Shown in pieces: positions 36,125 to 44,224 of a DNA stretch of 64,000 bases. The position numbers and the translations under genes were made by a program. The stretch comes from Bifidobacterium breve (GTDB lineage: Bacteria > Actinomycetota > Actinomycetes > Nanopelagicales > Nanopelagicaceae): assembly GCA_945860245.1 (NCBI GenBank), contig CAMAPO010000002.1, positions 62,001 to 126,000 on the forward strand. The letters are read 5' to 3'. The notes beneath the pieces were generated by a model. That model made no database searches, was not told the origin of the DNA, and saw only the letters and a program-made list of their open reading frames with translations. Position 1 is the first letter of the stretch. Each line of letters begins with the position of its first letter.

Positions 36125-36660
36125 ATTAACTGCAATTCAGTACACAACCATCTCTGATCAACGCCTTCAAAACGAATCACCATTGCGCGCAGTCGATCGC
36201 CAAAGCGCACGGTAATTGTTGATTCACAAATGCCATCTAAAGGTTGACATTGATGGATACTTCGGATTCTACCGATCTCTTTTTGGCTTCCAACTTCTTT
36301 GAGTAATTTCATATAAATCTGCCGATGACACTTGGAAATCAACTGGGCTGGTTGCCGGCGGCCAGCCCAAATTTCAAGGACGCTAACCGCAAATTTCATC
36401 GTCCAAGCATGAATTTCGGGTAGTTCGGTCGCCGAAGTCGGTATAGGTTCAAAACCTGGTTCAAACTCTTCACCAAAAGTGCTTGGAATTAGATAAAGCT
36501 TGGCACGTTGATCAGGAAGCGGCTCTACTTTGCGAGTGACGGCCAATTCTGAAAGCGAGTACAAATCTAACTGAGGATGGCTCCACATCGCCGGATCTTC
36601 ATTGCTTGAGACCAACTCTAAGGTGTGAATCTGGGTCTGTTCTCTATATTTCATATCCAT
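36121..36660 (-). CDS. Rv3235-like family protein (DUF6459)
   Basis: About 179 aa. The conserved C-terminal half contains [30 protein letters not shown] and [36 protein letters not shown], ending WLCTELQLI, the pattern of the Rv3235 family found beside secA in many actinobacteria. Function unknown. The track begins at a TTG (36702); ATG at 36660 or 36654 looks better although no strong Shine-Dalgarno is visible for any of the three. Convergent with secA. Confidence 0.8.
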   Translation of the reverse strand: MDMKYREQTQIHTLELVSSNEDPAMWSHPQLDLYSLSELAVTRKVEPLPDQRAKLYLIPSTFGEEFEPGFEPIPTSATELPEIHAWTMKFAVSVLEIWAGRRQPAQLISKCHRQIYMKLLKEVGSQKEIGRIRSIHQCQPLDGICESTITVRFGDRLRAMVIRFEGVDQRWLCTELQLI

Positions 36661-36784
36661 AGCCGCACCTTGAACTCTTTTTTCAAAGATCTCTTCCACC
36701 AAGAGGAGGAGAATTTCTCATCCCAAAGGATGACTGTGGAGTGCGCCTGAGAAAATAATTAGCAATGACATTTAGTACTCCATT

Positions 36785-37384
36785 ATGAATAAATCAGCAA
36801 AAGCTGCCCAGACACGATTAGTCGTTGCCATCGCCCTCTTTGCCGCCGCCGTTATCTCTGCCATGGCACTTACTGCACTTGGTAACCAGAGTGATACTTA
36901 CTGGATCGCAAGCAACTCCCTGATTCCTGGCACACAAATTGCCGAAAGTGATCTATCAGAAATTGAGGTTTCCCTGGGAGAGGCTAGTAACGGCTACCTC
37001 TCTAAAGATGTAATGGTTACAGGTGCATATATAGTGCGCACGATCGAGAAAGGTGAGTTGATTGCGATTGGTTCGGTAAGTGATATTCCAAGTTCGCTGA
37101 AATCTGGGCAAGTGCCAATCTCGATTCGCAGCAGTGATCTTCCTGAAGATATCGAATTAGGGGAGGCGATTAATATTTATTGGGTGCCAGAGGCTATGGG
37201 CATGGAGACACCACAAACTCCAGAATTAGTCATATCCGGGGCGTTTCTTAACTCAATCAACCGCAAAGCTGGAAATTTTGGCAGCGATATTTCTCTCACG
37301 GTATCTATAGAAAATAACGAAATATTTGATTTATTAAAGGCGACAGCATCTGGAAGATTGGTAATAGTACGTTCGAATGGATGA
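36785..37384 (+). CDS. SAF-domain (CpaB/RcpC-like) membrane-anchored protein
   Basis: 199 aa. One N-terminal anchor helix (LVVAIALFAAAVISAMALTAL), then a SAF domain (IASNSLIPGTQIAESDLSEIEVSL...AYIVRTIEKGELIAIGSV) and a second beta domain, as in CpaB-type pilus assembly proteins. Its coupled neighbour is CpaE-like, supporting a pair derived from a Flp/Tad system, but no pilin, CpaF ATPase or TadB/C gene is here. Stop overlaps the next start by 8 bp. Functional role unknown. Confidence 0.78.
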   Translation: MNKSAKAAQTRLVVAIALFAAAVISAMALTALGNQSDTYWIASNSLIPGTQIAESDLSEIEVSLGEASNGYLSKDVMVTGAYIVRTIEKGELIAIGSVSDIPSSLKSGQVPISIRSSDLPEDIELGEAINIYWVPEAMGMETPQTPELVISGAFLNSINRKAGNFGSDISLTVSIENNEIFDLLKATASGRLVIVRSNG

Positions 37385-38462
37385 AGTTTTACAACCTAGC
37401 ATCATCACTGCGATTGCTGATGCAGAGTTTGAAGGAATGGTGTCAAGCGCGTTCTTTAATAGCGGATGGAGTGTTATTGCAAGGCCACTTGATTTTGCCA
37501 CATTACAGAAAAACCTTGATGAGCAAGTTACCAAAAATATTCTAGTTATCTACTCCGTTGACTTACCAGGCTTTAGCGATGAGCAAATGAAGAAACTCGT
37601 ACGATTAAATATCGCATTCTTTGGCTTTGCCGATGCTGCAGGATCAGCTCGTGGTTTCGCTGAGACCTCTTCACGCCCAAATAATCCTGACGAGCTACTG
37701 GCGTATATTCGCGGAAATATCCGATCGCCACTTTTACGCACTCCTTTGCTGCAGAAAAAGGTAAATCTTAAGGCGAAGATAATTGCTATTGGTTCGGCAG
37801 GGCATCACACGGGTGCGACTACCTTGGCGTTAAATCTGGCACAGGAGTTATCTCTATTAGAAAAGAAGACTCTGCTAATTGATGCCAATTTTTCTGCTGC
37901 AGCGATCGCAACTATCTTAGATCTACGGAAAATTGCAGAAGATGATAAATGGCGAGACCTTTCAGATGACTTATCGGTCGCCGAAGTTACCCAGAGCAAT
38001 ATTGCAGATTTTTCATCACGAGCCATGGATGCTGCCAAATACTTTGATTACATAGTCATAGATCTTGGCTCTCTGCAAAATATTACGAGCGATCTTTCAG
38101 ATCGTAGATGGTCGTCACAAGTCAAGATTTGGGTAAGTCGATTTGCTCAGGAATTATTTATTTCATCGGGTTCAGATCTACTACAAATTAAGCGGCTAAG
38201 TAAACTTTGTAGAGAGCTCTCCGAAATAAAACTTCCAGCGCGTATTTCCATTTTTATTAAGCCTTCAGAGACTTCGGTAAAAAAGGAGATCTGGCAAGCA
38301 GATGACTTCCAATCTTTAAATCTGAAAAAAGTGCAGTATCTGCCAATGGATTCACGGTTGTGTGCTGCGGCACTTAAGGAGCGGACTACGCTCTCTGAGA
38401 TAAACGGAAAAGCTCCTCTGCGCAAGGCCATAGCGGCAATTGCTATACAAATTACAGAGTAA
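37377..38462 (+). CDS. CpaE/Ssd-like MinD-family protein with degenerate P-loop
   Basis: 361 aa. Residues 1-115 resemble a degenerate receiver/CpaE N-domain (NILVIYSVDLPGF); residues 133-361 follow the MinD/ParA fold with LLIDANFSAAA (Walker A') and YIVIDLGSL (Walker B). The Walker A reads GSAGHHTGATTL (139-150), so both the signature and the catalytic lysines are missing. It may bind without hydrolysing nucleotide or act as a scaffold. Overlaps the SAF gene by 8 bp. Similar pairs beside secA occur in other actinobacteria, but their function is unsettled. Confidence 0.78.
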   Translation: MDEVLQPSIITAIADAEFEGMVSSAFFNSGWSVIARPLDFATLQKNLDEQVTKNILVIYSVDLPGFSDEQMKKLVRLNIAFFGFADAAGSARGFAETSSRPNNPDELLAYIRGNIRSPLLRTPLLQKKVNLKAKIIAIGSAGHHTGATTLALNLAQELSLLEKKTLLIDANFSAAAIATILDLRKIAEDDKWRDLSDDLSVAEVTQSNIADFSSRAMDAAKYFDYIVIDLGSLQNITSDLSDRRWSSQVKIWVSRFAQELFISSGSDLLQIKRLSKLCRELSEIKLPARISIFIKPSETSVKKEIWQADDFQSLNLKKVQYLPMDSRLCAAALKERTTLSEINGKAPLRKAIAAIAIQITE

Positions 38463-38488
38463 GCCACATTTCTTATACCCTTGGTACT

Positions 38489-38881
38489 GTGCGCGCCTAC
38501 CTACCAGTTACAGCAGAAGAGATTTCCGCCTTCGCAAGTAAAGGTGAGATGGAATGTGGCCCGCTGTATGCACCGACAATCAAATTCTTAACTGCCAATA
38601 ACGATATGGATGACGAACAAGGCGAATATATTCTCTCGATGCTTGCAGCAGATGAGGCTATAGAGATGCGCGAAAATTCAGCAAGTCCGGCTTTTATTTT
38701 GGCGCTAGAAATCGCTGACTCACAAGTGGCCGAACACGGTGAAAATTTTGTTAACTTAAAAGAGAATGGTCGCTGGGAAGATGTGCAGTGTGCCTTTTTA
38801 GTTTCACCAGATGGCGAAGAGTTGACCTGGTTTGCTACTCAAGAGATTAATTCGGCACTTCCGCAATGGCTAACGGCTTAA
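38489..38881 (+). CDS. DUF6912-like conserved protein
   Basis: 130 aa, GTG start at 38489 (VRAYLPVTAEEISAFASKGEM). Mixed alpha/beta, no membrane segment or catalytic motif; acidic overall (MDDEQGEYILSMLAADEAIEM). The opening matches a small actinobacterial family near secA and whiB1 that I associate with DUF6912; the name is from memory and should be treated as tentative. No Shine-Dalgarno; TATACC lies about 10 nt upstream, so it may have a short or no leader. pdtaS follows 3 nt after its stop. Confidence 0.7.
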   Translation: MRAYLPVTAEEISAFASKGEMECGPLYAPTIKFLTANNDMDDEQGEYILSMLAADEAIEMRENSASPAFILALEIADSQVAEHGENFVNLKENGRWEDVQCAFLVSPDGEELTWFATQEINSALPQWLTA

Positions 38882-38884
38882 CTT

Positions 38885-40354
38885 ATGCCGCAATTAGATG
38901 CCTTTCTTCGTGATCGCAGCCCTTTAGGCGCAGATCAAATTCGCAGAATCCGTGAGTTAACAGCGGACTGGCAGCTCCTTGCCGATCTCTCCTTCGCTGA
39001 TCTGATCTTATGGGTTCCGCTAAGAAAAGATTTTAAGAGTTGGCCTACTGGATATATCGCTGTTGCTCATATTCGACCAACAACTGCAGCCACTATCTTT
39101 CCGCAAGATGTAATCGGTGACGAGATTGCTTGGGGTGCGCGGCCACAAATTGATCAAGCGCTCTCAGGTGCAGAAATAATTAGAGATTCACAGCCAGAAA
39201 AAATTGGCGAGATATTAATCAAAGAAGAAACAATTCCGGTAATTTTTGACGAGCAAGTTATTGCGGTAATCGCACGCCACCGCAACGCAGAACTTATGCG
39301 CCAACCAAGCAGGCTAGAGCTAAATTATCGCGAGGTCGCTCACAATGTTTATAGAATGGTTGCAGAAGGAACTTTTCCATATACCGAGAACAGCGAACTT
39401 TTCGACCCAGCAGCTCGTGTAGGAGATGGTCTAATCAGGCTAGATATCAACGGTGTTATTACATACGCCAGCCCAAATGCTAAATCTGCTTTTAACCGAA
39501 TGCGGTGGGCTGGTGAGCTGGAAGGAAATGTGCTTGGAGAAGTTGCGCGTAGCGTCTTGCTAATCAAACCTGAAGCGCACGAAGAGGCCGTAGAAGTAAG
39601 CCTTAGCGGAAAATCTCTACGTCGCGTTGAAATTGAAAATACTGGTGGAACAATTGATTTGCTGGCACTACCGCTTCTAGCCGGAGGAGATCGCATCGGC
39701 TCGATTGTTTTATTACAAAATGTCACAGAGCTAAGGCGTCGCGAGCGGGAATTGGTTACAAAGGATGCCACGATTCGCGAAATTCATCACCGCGTTAAGA
39801 ACAATTTGCAGACCGTATCGGCGTTACTTCGATTACAGTCTCGTCGCATTGAAGATCCAGCAGCAAGTGCGGCGTTAAATGAAGCTGTTCGCCGCATCGC
39901 ATCGATTGCTCTTGTTCACGAAACGCTATCGAGCAGCACCGAAGCATCAGTTGCCTTTGACGATGTCTTAGATCGCCTAGTCACACACGCCCTTGAATTA
40001 AGTCCCAGAATGGGAGAGTTAAAAATTGCTCGCCACGGAGAGCTTGGGTCACTCGATCCACGGATTGCTACGCCGCTTTCATTGATAGTTACCGAATTAA
40101 TTCACAACGCACTCGAACATGGCTTGGCCGAATCAGGTGCAAATTTAACTATAGAAGTATCTCGTTTAGATGGATCCGCGCAGATAGTTATATTTGATGA
40201 CGGGATTGGTCTGCCAGATGGATTTACGATCTTGGAATCTGCAAATCTTGGATTGCAGATTGTCCGGACGCTGACGGAGAACGAGTTAAAAGGAACAATT
40301 AATTTAATTCGAACTAACCGTGGAACCGAAGCGCAGCTAAATTTCCCAATTTAA
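38885..40354 (+). CDS. pdtaS: Sensor histidine kinase PdtaS
   Basis: 489 aa, cytoplasmic (no membrane helix). GAF-like N-domain (residues 1-150), a PAS domain (178-285, DGLIRLDINGVITYASPNA) and an HWE/HisKA_2 kinase core with His301-302 in EIHHRVKNNLQTVSALLRLQ, N box ELIHNALEHG and GLGLQI-like ending. In mycobacteria PdtaS phosphorylates the RNA-binding antiterminator PdtaR, encoded elsewhere, as it must be here. The order pdtaS-whiB1 (convergent) equals Rv3220c-Rv3219. Confidence 0.92.
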   Translation: MPQLDAFLRDRSPLGADQIRRIRELTADWQLLADLSFADLILWVPLRKDFKSWPTGYIAVAHIRPTTAATIFPQDVIGDEIAWGARPQIDQALSGAEIIRDSQPEKIGEILIKEETIPVIFDEQVIAVIARHRNAELMRQPSRLELNYREVAHNVYRMVAEGTFPYTENSELFDPAARVGDGLIRLDINGVITYASPNAKSAFNRMRWAGELEGNVLGEVARSVLLIKPEAHEEAVEVSLSGKSLRRVEIENTGGTIDLLALPLLAGGDRIGSIVLLQNVTELRRRERELVTKDATIREIHHRVKNNLQTVSALLRLQSRRIEDPAASAALNEAVRRIASIALVHETLSSSTEASVAFDDVLDRLVTHALELSPRMGELKIARHGELGSLDPRIATPLSLIVTELIHNALEHGLAESGANLTIEVSRLDGSAQIVIFDDGIGLPDGFTILESANLGLQIVRTLTENELKGTINLIRTNRGTEAQLNFPI

Positions 40355-40377
40355 CTTTAAGCCAATTAGTAAACCAA

Positions 40378-40647
40378 TTAATTTGAGTTATTTTGATCCA
40401 TCATGCGGGCACGATTACGCGCGGCGCGACGCTTAAGCGCACGACGTTCATCTTCTGAAAGTCCGCCCCAAACTCCGGCATCCTGACCGCTCTCTAAAGC
40501 CCAAGATAGGCAAGCATCTTTTACGATGCAGCGATTACAAACTTTCTTCGCTTCTTCGATTTGAGTAATGGCTGGCCCAGTGTTGCCAACCGGAAAGAAG
40601 AGTTCTGGATCTTCATCGCGGCAGGCTGATTGATGTCGCCAATCCAT
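40378..40647 (-). CDS. whiB1: WhiB family regulator WhiB1
   Basis: 89 aa from the ATG at 40647 with AAGGAGTTC upstream; the track extension to 40716 is spurious. MDWRHQSACRDEDPELFFPVG, cysteines 9, 37, 40 and 46 (VCNRCIVKDAC) in the exact WhiB1 spacing, then GVWGGLSEDERRALKRRAARNRAR. It carries a nitric-oxide-sensitive [4Fe-4S] cluster and binds the primary sigma factor. The second whiB in this window; convergent with pdtaS. Confidence 0.94.
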   Translation of the reverse strand: MDWRHQSACRDEDPELFFPVGNTGPAITQIEEAKKVCNRCIVKDACLSWALESGQDAGVWGGLSEDERRALKRRAARNRARMMDQNNSN

Positions 40648-40791
40648 GACTGAACTCCTTAATAGATAAGACGCAGTAAGAACCAAAGAAACGCAACCCG
40701 GTGCGTAAGTGGACAATTCTCCCTGTTAATAACGATATAAACAAGGATGCAACGGTAAAGATTCCAAATAATTTAGGTGATTTGCATCGCG

Positions 40792-40863
40792 TGCCCCCGA
40801 CAGGATTCGAACCTGTGCACCCGCCTCCGGAGGGCGGTGCTCTATCCCCTGAGCTACGGGGGC
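40792..40863 (-). tRNA. tRNA-Arg (anticodon CCG)
   Basis: The minus strand reads GCCCCCG TA GCTC...GAGC, anticodon stem CCGCC/GGCGG with loop CTCCGGA (anticodon CCG, 40830-40828), T arm ACAGG TTCGAAT CCTGT, acceptor CGGGGGC and discriminator A. All four stems pair perfectly. CCA is not encoded (CGC follows). It reads the rare CGG arginine codon. Lies between whiB1 and msrA. Confidence 0.97.
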
Positions 40864-40940
40864 GCAGGTGTGAGAGAAGGTTATCTAATCTTTCATTCTA
40901 GACCGAGCGTAAAGAGCAAACTCCTGAAAGAATACGAGCT

Positions 40941-41492
40941 ATGACAACATCAACTGCTTACTTTGCAACTGGTTGCTTCTGGGGAGCCGAGCGGCGCTTC
41001 TGGAATTTAGCAGGAGTGCTAAATACCAGCGTCGGATATATGGGTGGTAGCACTCAGAACCCTAGTTACGAAGCGGTTTGCAGTGGCCGCACCGGGCATG
41101 CCGAAGTGGTGCAAGTCGATTTTGACTCTAATTTAATTTCATATCAGCGACTTCTGGAAGAGTTTTGGACGATGCACGATCCAACTTCGCTCAATGCCCA
41201 AGGTGGGGATATCGGTACGCAATATCGCAGCTCAATTTATACGACTACAACCGATCAGATGGATCAAGCGCTCGCTTCTCGCCAGATCTATCAGCACGCC
41301 CTCACTGAATCAGGAATTGGTGAAATTGTTACACAAATTTTGAGCGCTACCGGAGTTACTTATTATTTAGCCGAGGAGTATCACCAAAAGTATTTAGCAA
41401 AGAATCCTAATGGGTATGACTGTCATTCTAGCGCCGGAGTGGCCTTTCCACAGTCGATAAGTAAGTCGATAGCTAACTCGGAGACAAAATGA
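40941..41492 (+). CDS. msrA: Peptide-methionine (S)-S-oxide reductase MsrA
   Basis: 183 aa. Catalytic motif GCFWGAE near the N-terminus (residues 11-17), VGYMGG, and the substrate loop YRSSIYT are typical; a Cys near the C-terminus (GYDCHSSAG) probably resolves the sulfenic acid. It reduces methionine-S-sulfoxide in proteins. msrB starts within its stop (ATGA overlap), so both stereoisomers are handled from one mRNA. Confidence 0.95.
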   Translation: MTTSTAYFATGCFWGAERRFWNLAGVLNTSVGYMGGSTQNPSYEAVCSGRTGHAEVVQVDFDSNLISYQRLLEEFWTMHDPTSLNAQGGDIGTQYRSSIYTTTTDQMDQALASRQIYQHALTESGIGEIVTQILSATGVTYYLAEEYHQKYLAKNPNGYDCHSSAGVAFPQSISKSIANSETK

Positions 41493-41893
41493 GTAAGAAA
41501 ATTGATTTAAATGAGGAAGAACTCAAGGCGAAGCTAGATCCACTTTCTTATGACGTTCTACGCAATGGTGCAACAGAGCGCCCATTTACTGGTGAATATA
41601 CCGATTCTGAAACTGTGGGGATTTATCGCTGCAAAGCCTGTAACTCCGAACTATTTCGCTCGGAGACTAAGTTTCACTCCGGATGCGGGTGGCCATCTTT
41701 CTATGCGCCAACTGGAGATGATGCCGTTACTTTAATTGAAGATCGATCACTGGCCCCACGCGTGCGCACAGAAGTTAGATGTGCAAGTTGTGATTCACAT
41801 TTAGGCCATGTCTTTGAAGGCGAAGGCTATGACGTCCCAACTGATCAACGTTGGTGCATAAATTCAGTTTCAATGATCTTAGAAGCCAAATAA
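41489..41893 (+). CDS. msrB: Peptide-methionine (R)-S-oxide reductase MsrB
   Basis: 134 aa. Two zinc CxxC pairs (RCKACNSELF, RCASCDSHLGH), the CGWPSFY segment and the catalytic cysteine RWCINSVSM are all intact. Works on methionine-R-sulfoxide. The gene overlaps msrA by 4 nt. A run of seven Ts follows the stop region (41894-41900), with no clear stem for a terminator. Confidence 0.95.
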   Translation: MSKKIDLNEEELKAKLDPLSYDVLRNGATERPFTGEYTDSETVGIYRCKACNSELFRSETKFHSGCGWPSFYAPTGDDAVTLIEDRSLAPRVRTEVRCASCDSHLGHVFEGEGYDVPTDQRWCINSVSMILEAK

Positions 41894-41912
41894 TTTTTTT
41901 GCCCTTTGCCAC

Positions 41913-41988
41913 CTTGCAAGTTACAGGTCCAATGGCGTAGTTTTGCAGTCTCTTGCAGGTTTTTTGCAGTCTCTTGCAGGTTCTACAG
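41913..41988 (+). repeat. Helically phased TTGCAG repeat array upstream of the LacI gene
   Basis: A 19-bp unit TTTTGCAGTCTCTTGCAGG occurs twice (41941-41959 and 41962-41980, period 21). Each unit contains two TTGCAG boxes, so boxes start at 41943, 41953, 41964 and 41974, spaced 10, 11 and 10 bp. CTTGCAAG (41913-41920), TTACAG (41921) and CTACAG (41983) flank it as weaker copies. Spacing by one helical turn puts all boxes on one DNA face, as expected for an operator of a cooperative regulator. Confidence 0.75.
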
Positions 41989-42009
41989 AACAGAGGAAGA
42001 GCGAAGTAA

Positions 42010-43023
42010 ATGGCGGGAATTAAGGAAGTTGCGCAAGAGGCAGGCGTATCTACTGCCACTGTTTCGCGCGCTTTGCGTGGCTTCCAACATGTCAATGATG
42101 AAACACGCGCCAAGATTATGGCTGCGGCAGAAAAGCTCAACTACCCAATTGCGCCAGTCCAGAGCAAAGGCGCACTAGGCCGAACAAATAGCGTCGGTGT
42201 TATTGCGCCATATATTTCGCGTTGGTATTTCGCCCAAGTAATTAGCGGGGCAGAACAAGCGCTACGCGAAGCCGGCTTTGATCTACTTCTTTACAACTTC
42301 AGTCAGATGAAGGGGCGCGAGCGTATCTTTCAACATCAACAGTTAAAGGGGCGCGTTGACGCGTTAATTGTCATCAGCCTGCCACCGACTGAAGAAGAGT
42401 TTGATTCCATGCTTAACCTGGGAATTCCGGTATCGCTAGTTGGTATGCATCATAGTAATTGTTCGAGCGTAGCAATTGATGATGTTGCCGCAACACGCAC
42501 CGCTACGCAACATTTGGTAAATCAAGGTCATAAGAAAATCGGCTTGATGTCGGGGCGTCCCGATGACCCATTTAATTTTAGCGTTCCCCAAGATCGTCGC
42601 AAAGGTTTTATGCAAGTACTAGCTGAAAATGGTTTGGAATGGGATCCATCCCGCGAGGTACACGGTGACTTCACAATGAATACCGCATCTCGTGCAATGG
42701 ATGATTTACTCGCTCGCCCAAATCGCCCCACAGCAATTTTCTGCGAATCCGATGAGATGGCATTTGGAGCGATGCAGGCTGCACGGCGCCACGGGTTAAA
42801 AATTCCAGATGATATTTCAATTGTTGGATTTGATGGACATGAGATGGCTGAATATTCAGATCTCACAACGATAGAACAACCCACACAATTAATGGGTGAA
42901 ATGGCGGCCTGGTCGATTATGGAGAGGCTGCGAAAACCGAGCGCTTCCCCCAAATCAATAATTCTTCCTACGACACTTGTAGTGCGTAACTCAACGCGCC
43001 GCCTATCGCCAAACGAGGCGTAA
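42010..43023 (+). CDS. LacI family transcriptional regulator
   Basis: 337 aa. N-terminal LacI HTH GIKEVAQEAGVSTATVSRALRG and hinge helix (DETRAKIMAAAEKLNYPI), then a periplasmic-binding-type sensor domain (SVGVIAPYISRWYFAQVISGAEQAL...ISIVGFDGHEMAEYSDLTTIEQP). It would repress sugar-related genes; no sugar transport or catabolic gene is adjacent, so its targets are unknown. The phased TTGCAG array directly upstream suggests autoregulation or control by another factor. Shine-Dalgarno GAGGAAG is present. Confidence 0.92.
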   Translation: MAGIKEVAQEAGVSTATVSRALRGFQHVNDETRAKIMAAAEKLNYPIAPVQSKGALGRTNSVGVIAPYISRWYFAQVISGAEQALREAGFDLLLYNFSQMKGRERIFQHQQLKGRVDALIVISLPPTEEEFDSMLNLGIPVSLVGMHHSNCSSVAIDDVAATRTATQHLVNQGHKKIGLMSGRPDDPFNFSVPQDRRKGFMQVLAENGLEWDPSREVHGDFTMNTASRAMDDLLARPNRPTAIFCESDEMAFGAMQAARRHGLKIPDDISIVGFDGHEMAEYSDLTTIEQPTQLMGEMAAWSIMERLRKPSASPKSIILPTTLVVRNSTRRLSPNEA

Positions 43024-43040
43024 ATGGCATACTCGCACTT

Positions 43041-44207
43041 ATGAGCCACGGCCAGATAAGAATTCCTTCTCTTGCCGATCTGCAGACTCACCACAGCGAG
43101 AAATGGCGAGCTTTCTCTAATGACGTTCTGCCTCTGCCTGTGGCAGAGATGGATTTTCCAGTCGCTGAACCTATTCGCCAAATTCTTTCCGAAATGGTTA
43201 CCGCCTCAGATTTGGGATATCTCGGTCCGATTCCAGAGATGGGAGCTTCATTCTCCGGCTTTGCCAAGCGCCGTTGGGGATGGACTTTAAATCCAGATTA
43301 TGTCCGCATTGCAACAGATGTTGGCGTCGCAGTTGTAGAACTACTTCGCATCTTGACCAAGCCTGGGCAGAGAGTTCTTTTTAGCTCACCGGTTTATCAA
43401 AATTTCTATACCTGGATGCGTGAAACCCAAGTTGAGATGGTTGATGTGCCATTTAAAGTTGATGCCGATTCGATTGACGGAACTGGCTGGAGCCACGATT
43501 GGGATGCGATCGAAGCTGCTTACAAAAATGGGATCTCTGTGCATTTACTTTGCAGCCCGCACAATCCTCTGGGCAAGGTTTACAGCCGCGATGATTTACT
43601 GCGAATAACTGCTTTAGCAAAAGAATATGGCGTTGTCATAATTTCGGATGAGATTCATGCCCCGCTTACCTTTAAGGAATTTCCCTTTACTCCCTTCCTT
43701 TCGCTAGGAGAGGATGCCGCCCAGGTTGCTGTAACTGTCACTGCATCCAGTAAAGGTTGGAATACTGCGGGTCTCAAGTGCGCAATTATCGTTTCGCAAA
43801 GTGAAAAAATGCATCAGAAATTAAATGAATTACCTCCGGCGCTGCACTATCGGGCATCACTTTTAGGGGCATTTGCAACTGTTACCGCTTTTGAAAAGTG
43901 TGATGCTTGGCTAGACGAGGCTATTGAAATTTTAGATCAGAACCGAAATTTAATTGCAAACTTAATTTCATCGCGGATTCCAGCAGTTGGATATTGCCCC
44001 CCACACGCTTCCTATCTAGCGTGGCTTGATATGAGTAAATTAGATTTAGGAGAAGACCCAGGTCTGGCCCTCATTGAGCGGGCAAAGGTTGCTTTTAACT
44101 CCGGCCATATTTATGGCTCGGTGGGTAAGAATTATGTGCGTCTAAACTTTGCAACTAGCCCTGCAATTATTACCGAAGCGATCGAGCGCATCGCAAGATC
44201 ACTTTAG
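43041..44207 (+). CDS. MalY/PatB family aminotransferase (putative cystathionine beta-lyase)
   Basis: 388 aa. PLVAEMDFP-like VLPLPVAEMDFPVAEPI at the N-terminus, LCSPHNPLGKVY, the PLP aspartate in VIISDEIHAPL and Schiff-base lysine in TASSKGWNTAGLKCA define the MalY/PatB group. These enzymes split cystathionine to homocysteine and may also act as C-S lyases. Together with the gamma-synthase-type gene at 45785 this could complete transsulfuration. It starts 17 nt after lacI; the box CATACT lies 7 nt before the ATG. Confidence 0.87.
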   Translation: MSHGQIRIPSLADLQTHHSEKWRAFSNDVLPLPVAEMDFPVAEPIRQILSEMVTASDLGYLGPIPEMGASFSGFAKRRWGWTLNPDYVRIATDVGVAVVELLRILTKPGQRVLFSSPVYQNFYTWMRETQVEMVDVPFKVDADSIDGTGWSHDWDAIEAAYKNGISVHLLCSPHNPLGKVYSRDDLLRITALAKEYGVVIISDEIHAPLTFKEFPFTPFLSLGEDAAQVAVTVTASSKGWNTAGLKCAIIVSQSEKMHQKLNELPPALHYRASLLGAFATVTAFEKCDAWLDEAIEILDQNRNLIANLISSRIPAVGYCPPHASYLAWLDMSKLDLGEDPGLALIERAKVAFNSGHIYGSVGKNYVRLNFATSPAIITEAIERIARSL

Positions 44208-44224
44208 CCACTTAAGATATTTCT

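Noticed and set aside
36709-36719. GAGAA-T-TTCTC palindrome between the Rv3235-like and SAF genes
   Set aside because: Only 5-bp arms; expected by chance in a window of this size and no regulator is implied.
41906-42178. ORF with repeated SFAVSCRF peptide
   Set aside because: It is the translation of the DNA direct repeats upstream of lacI and then runs through the lacI gene in another frame; no start signal or conservation visible.
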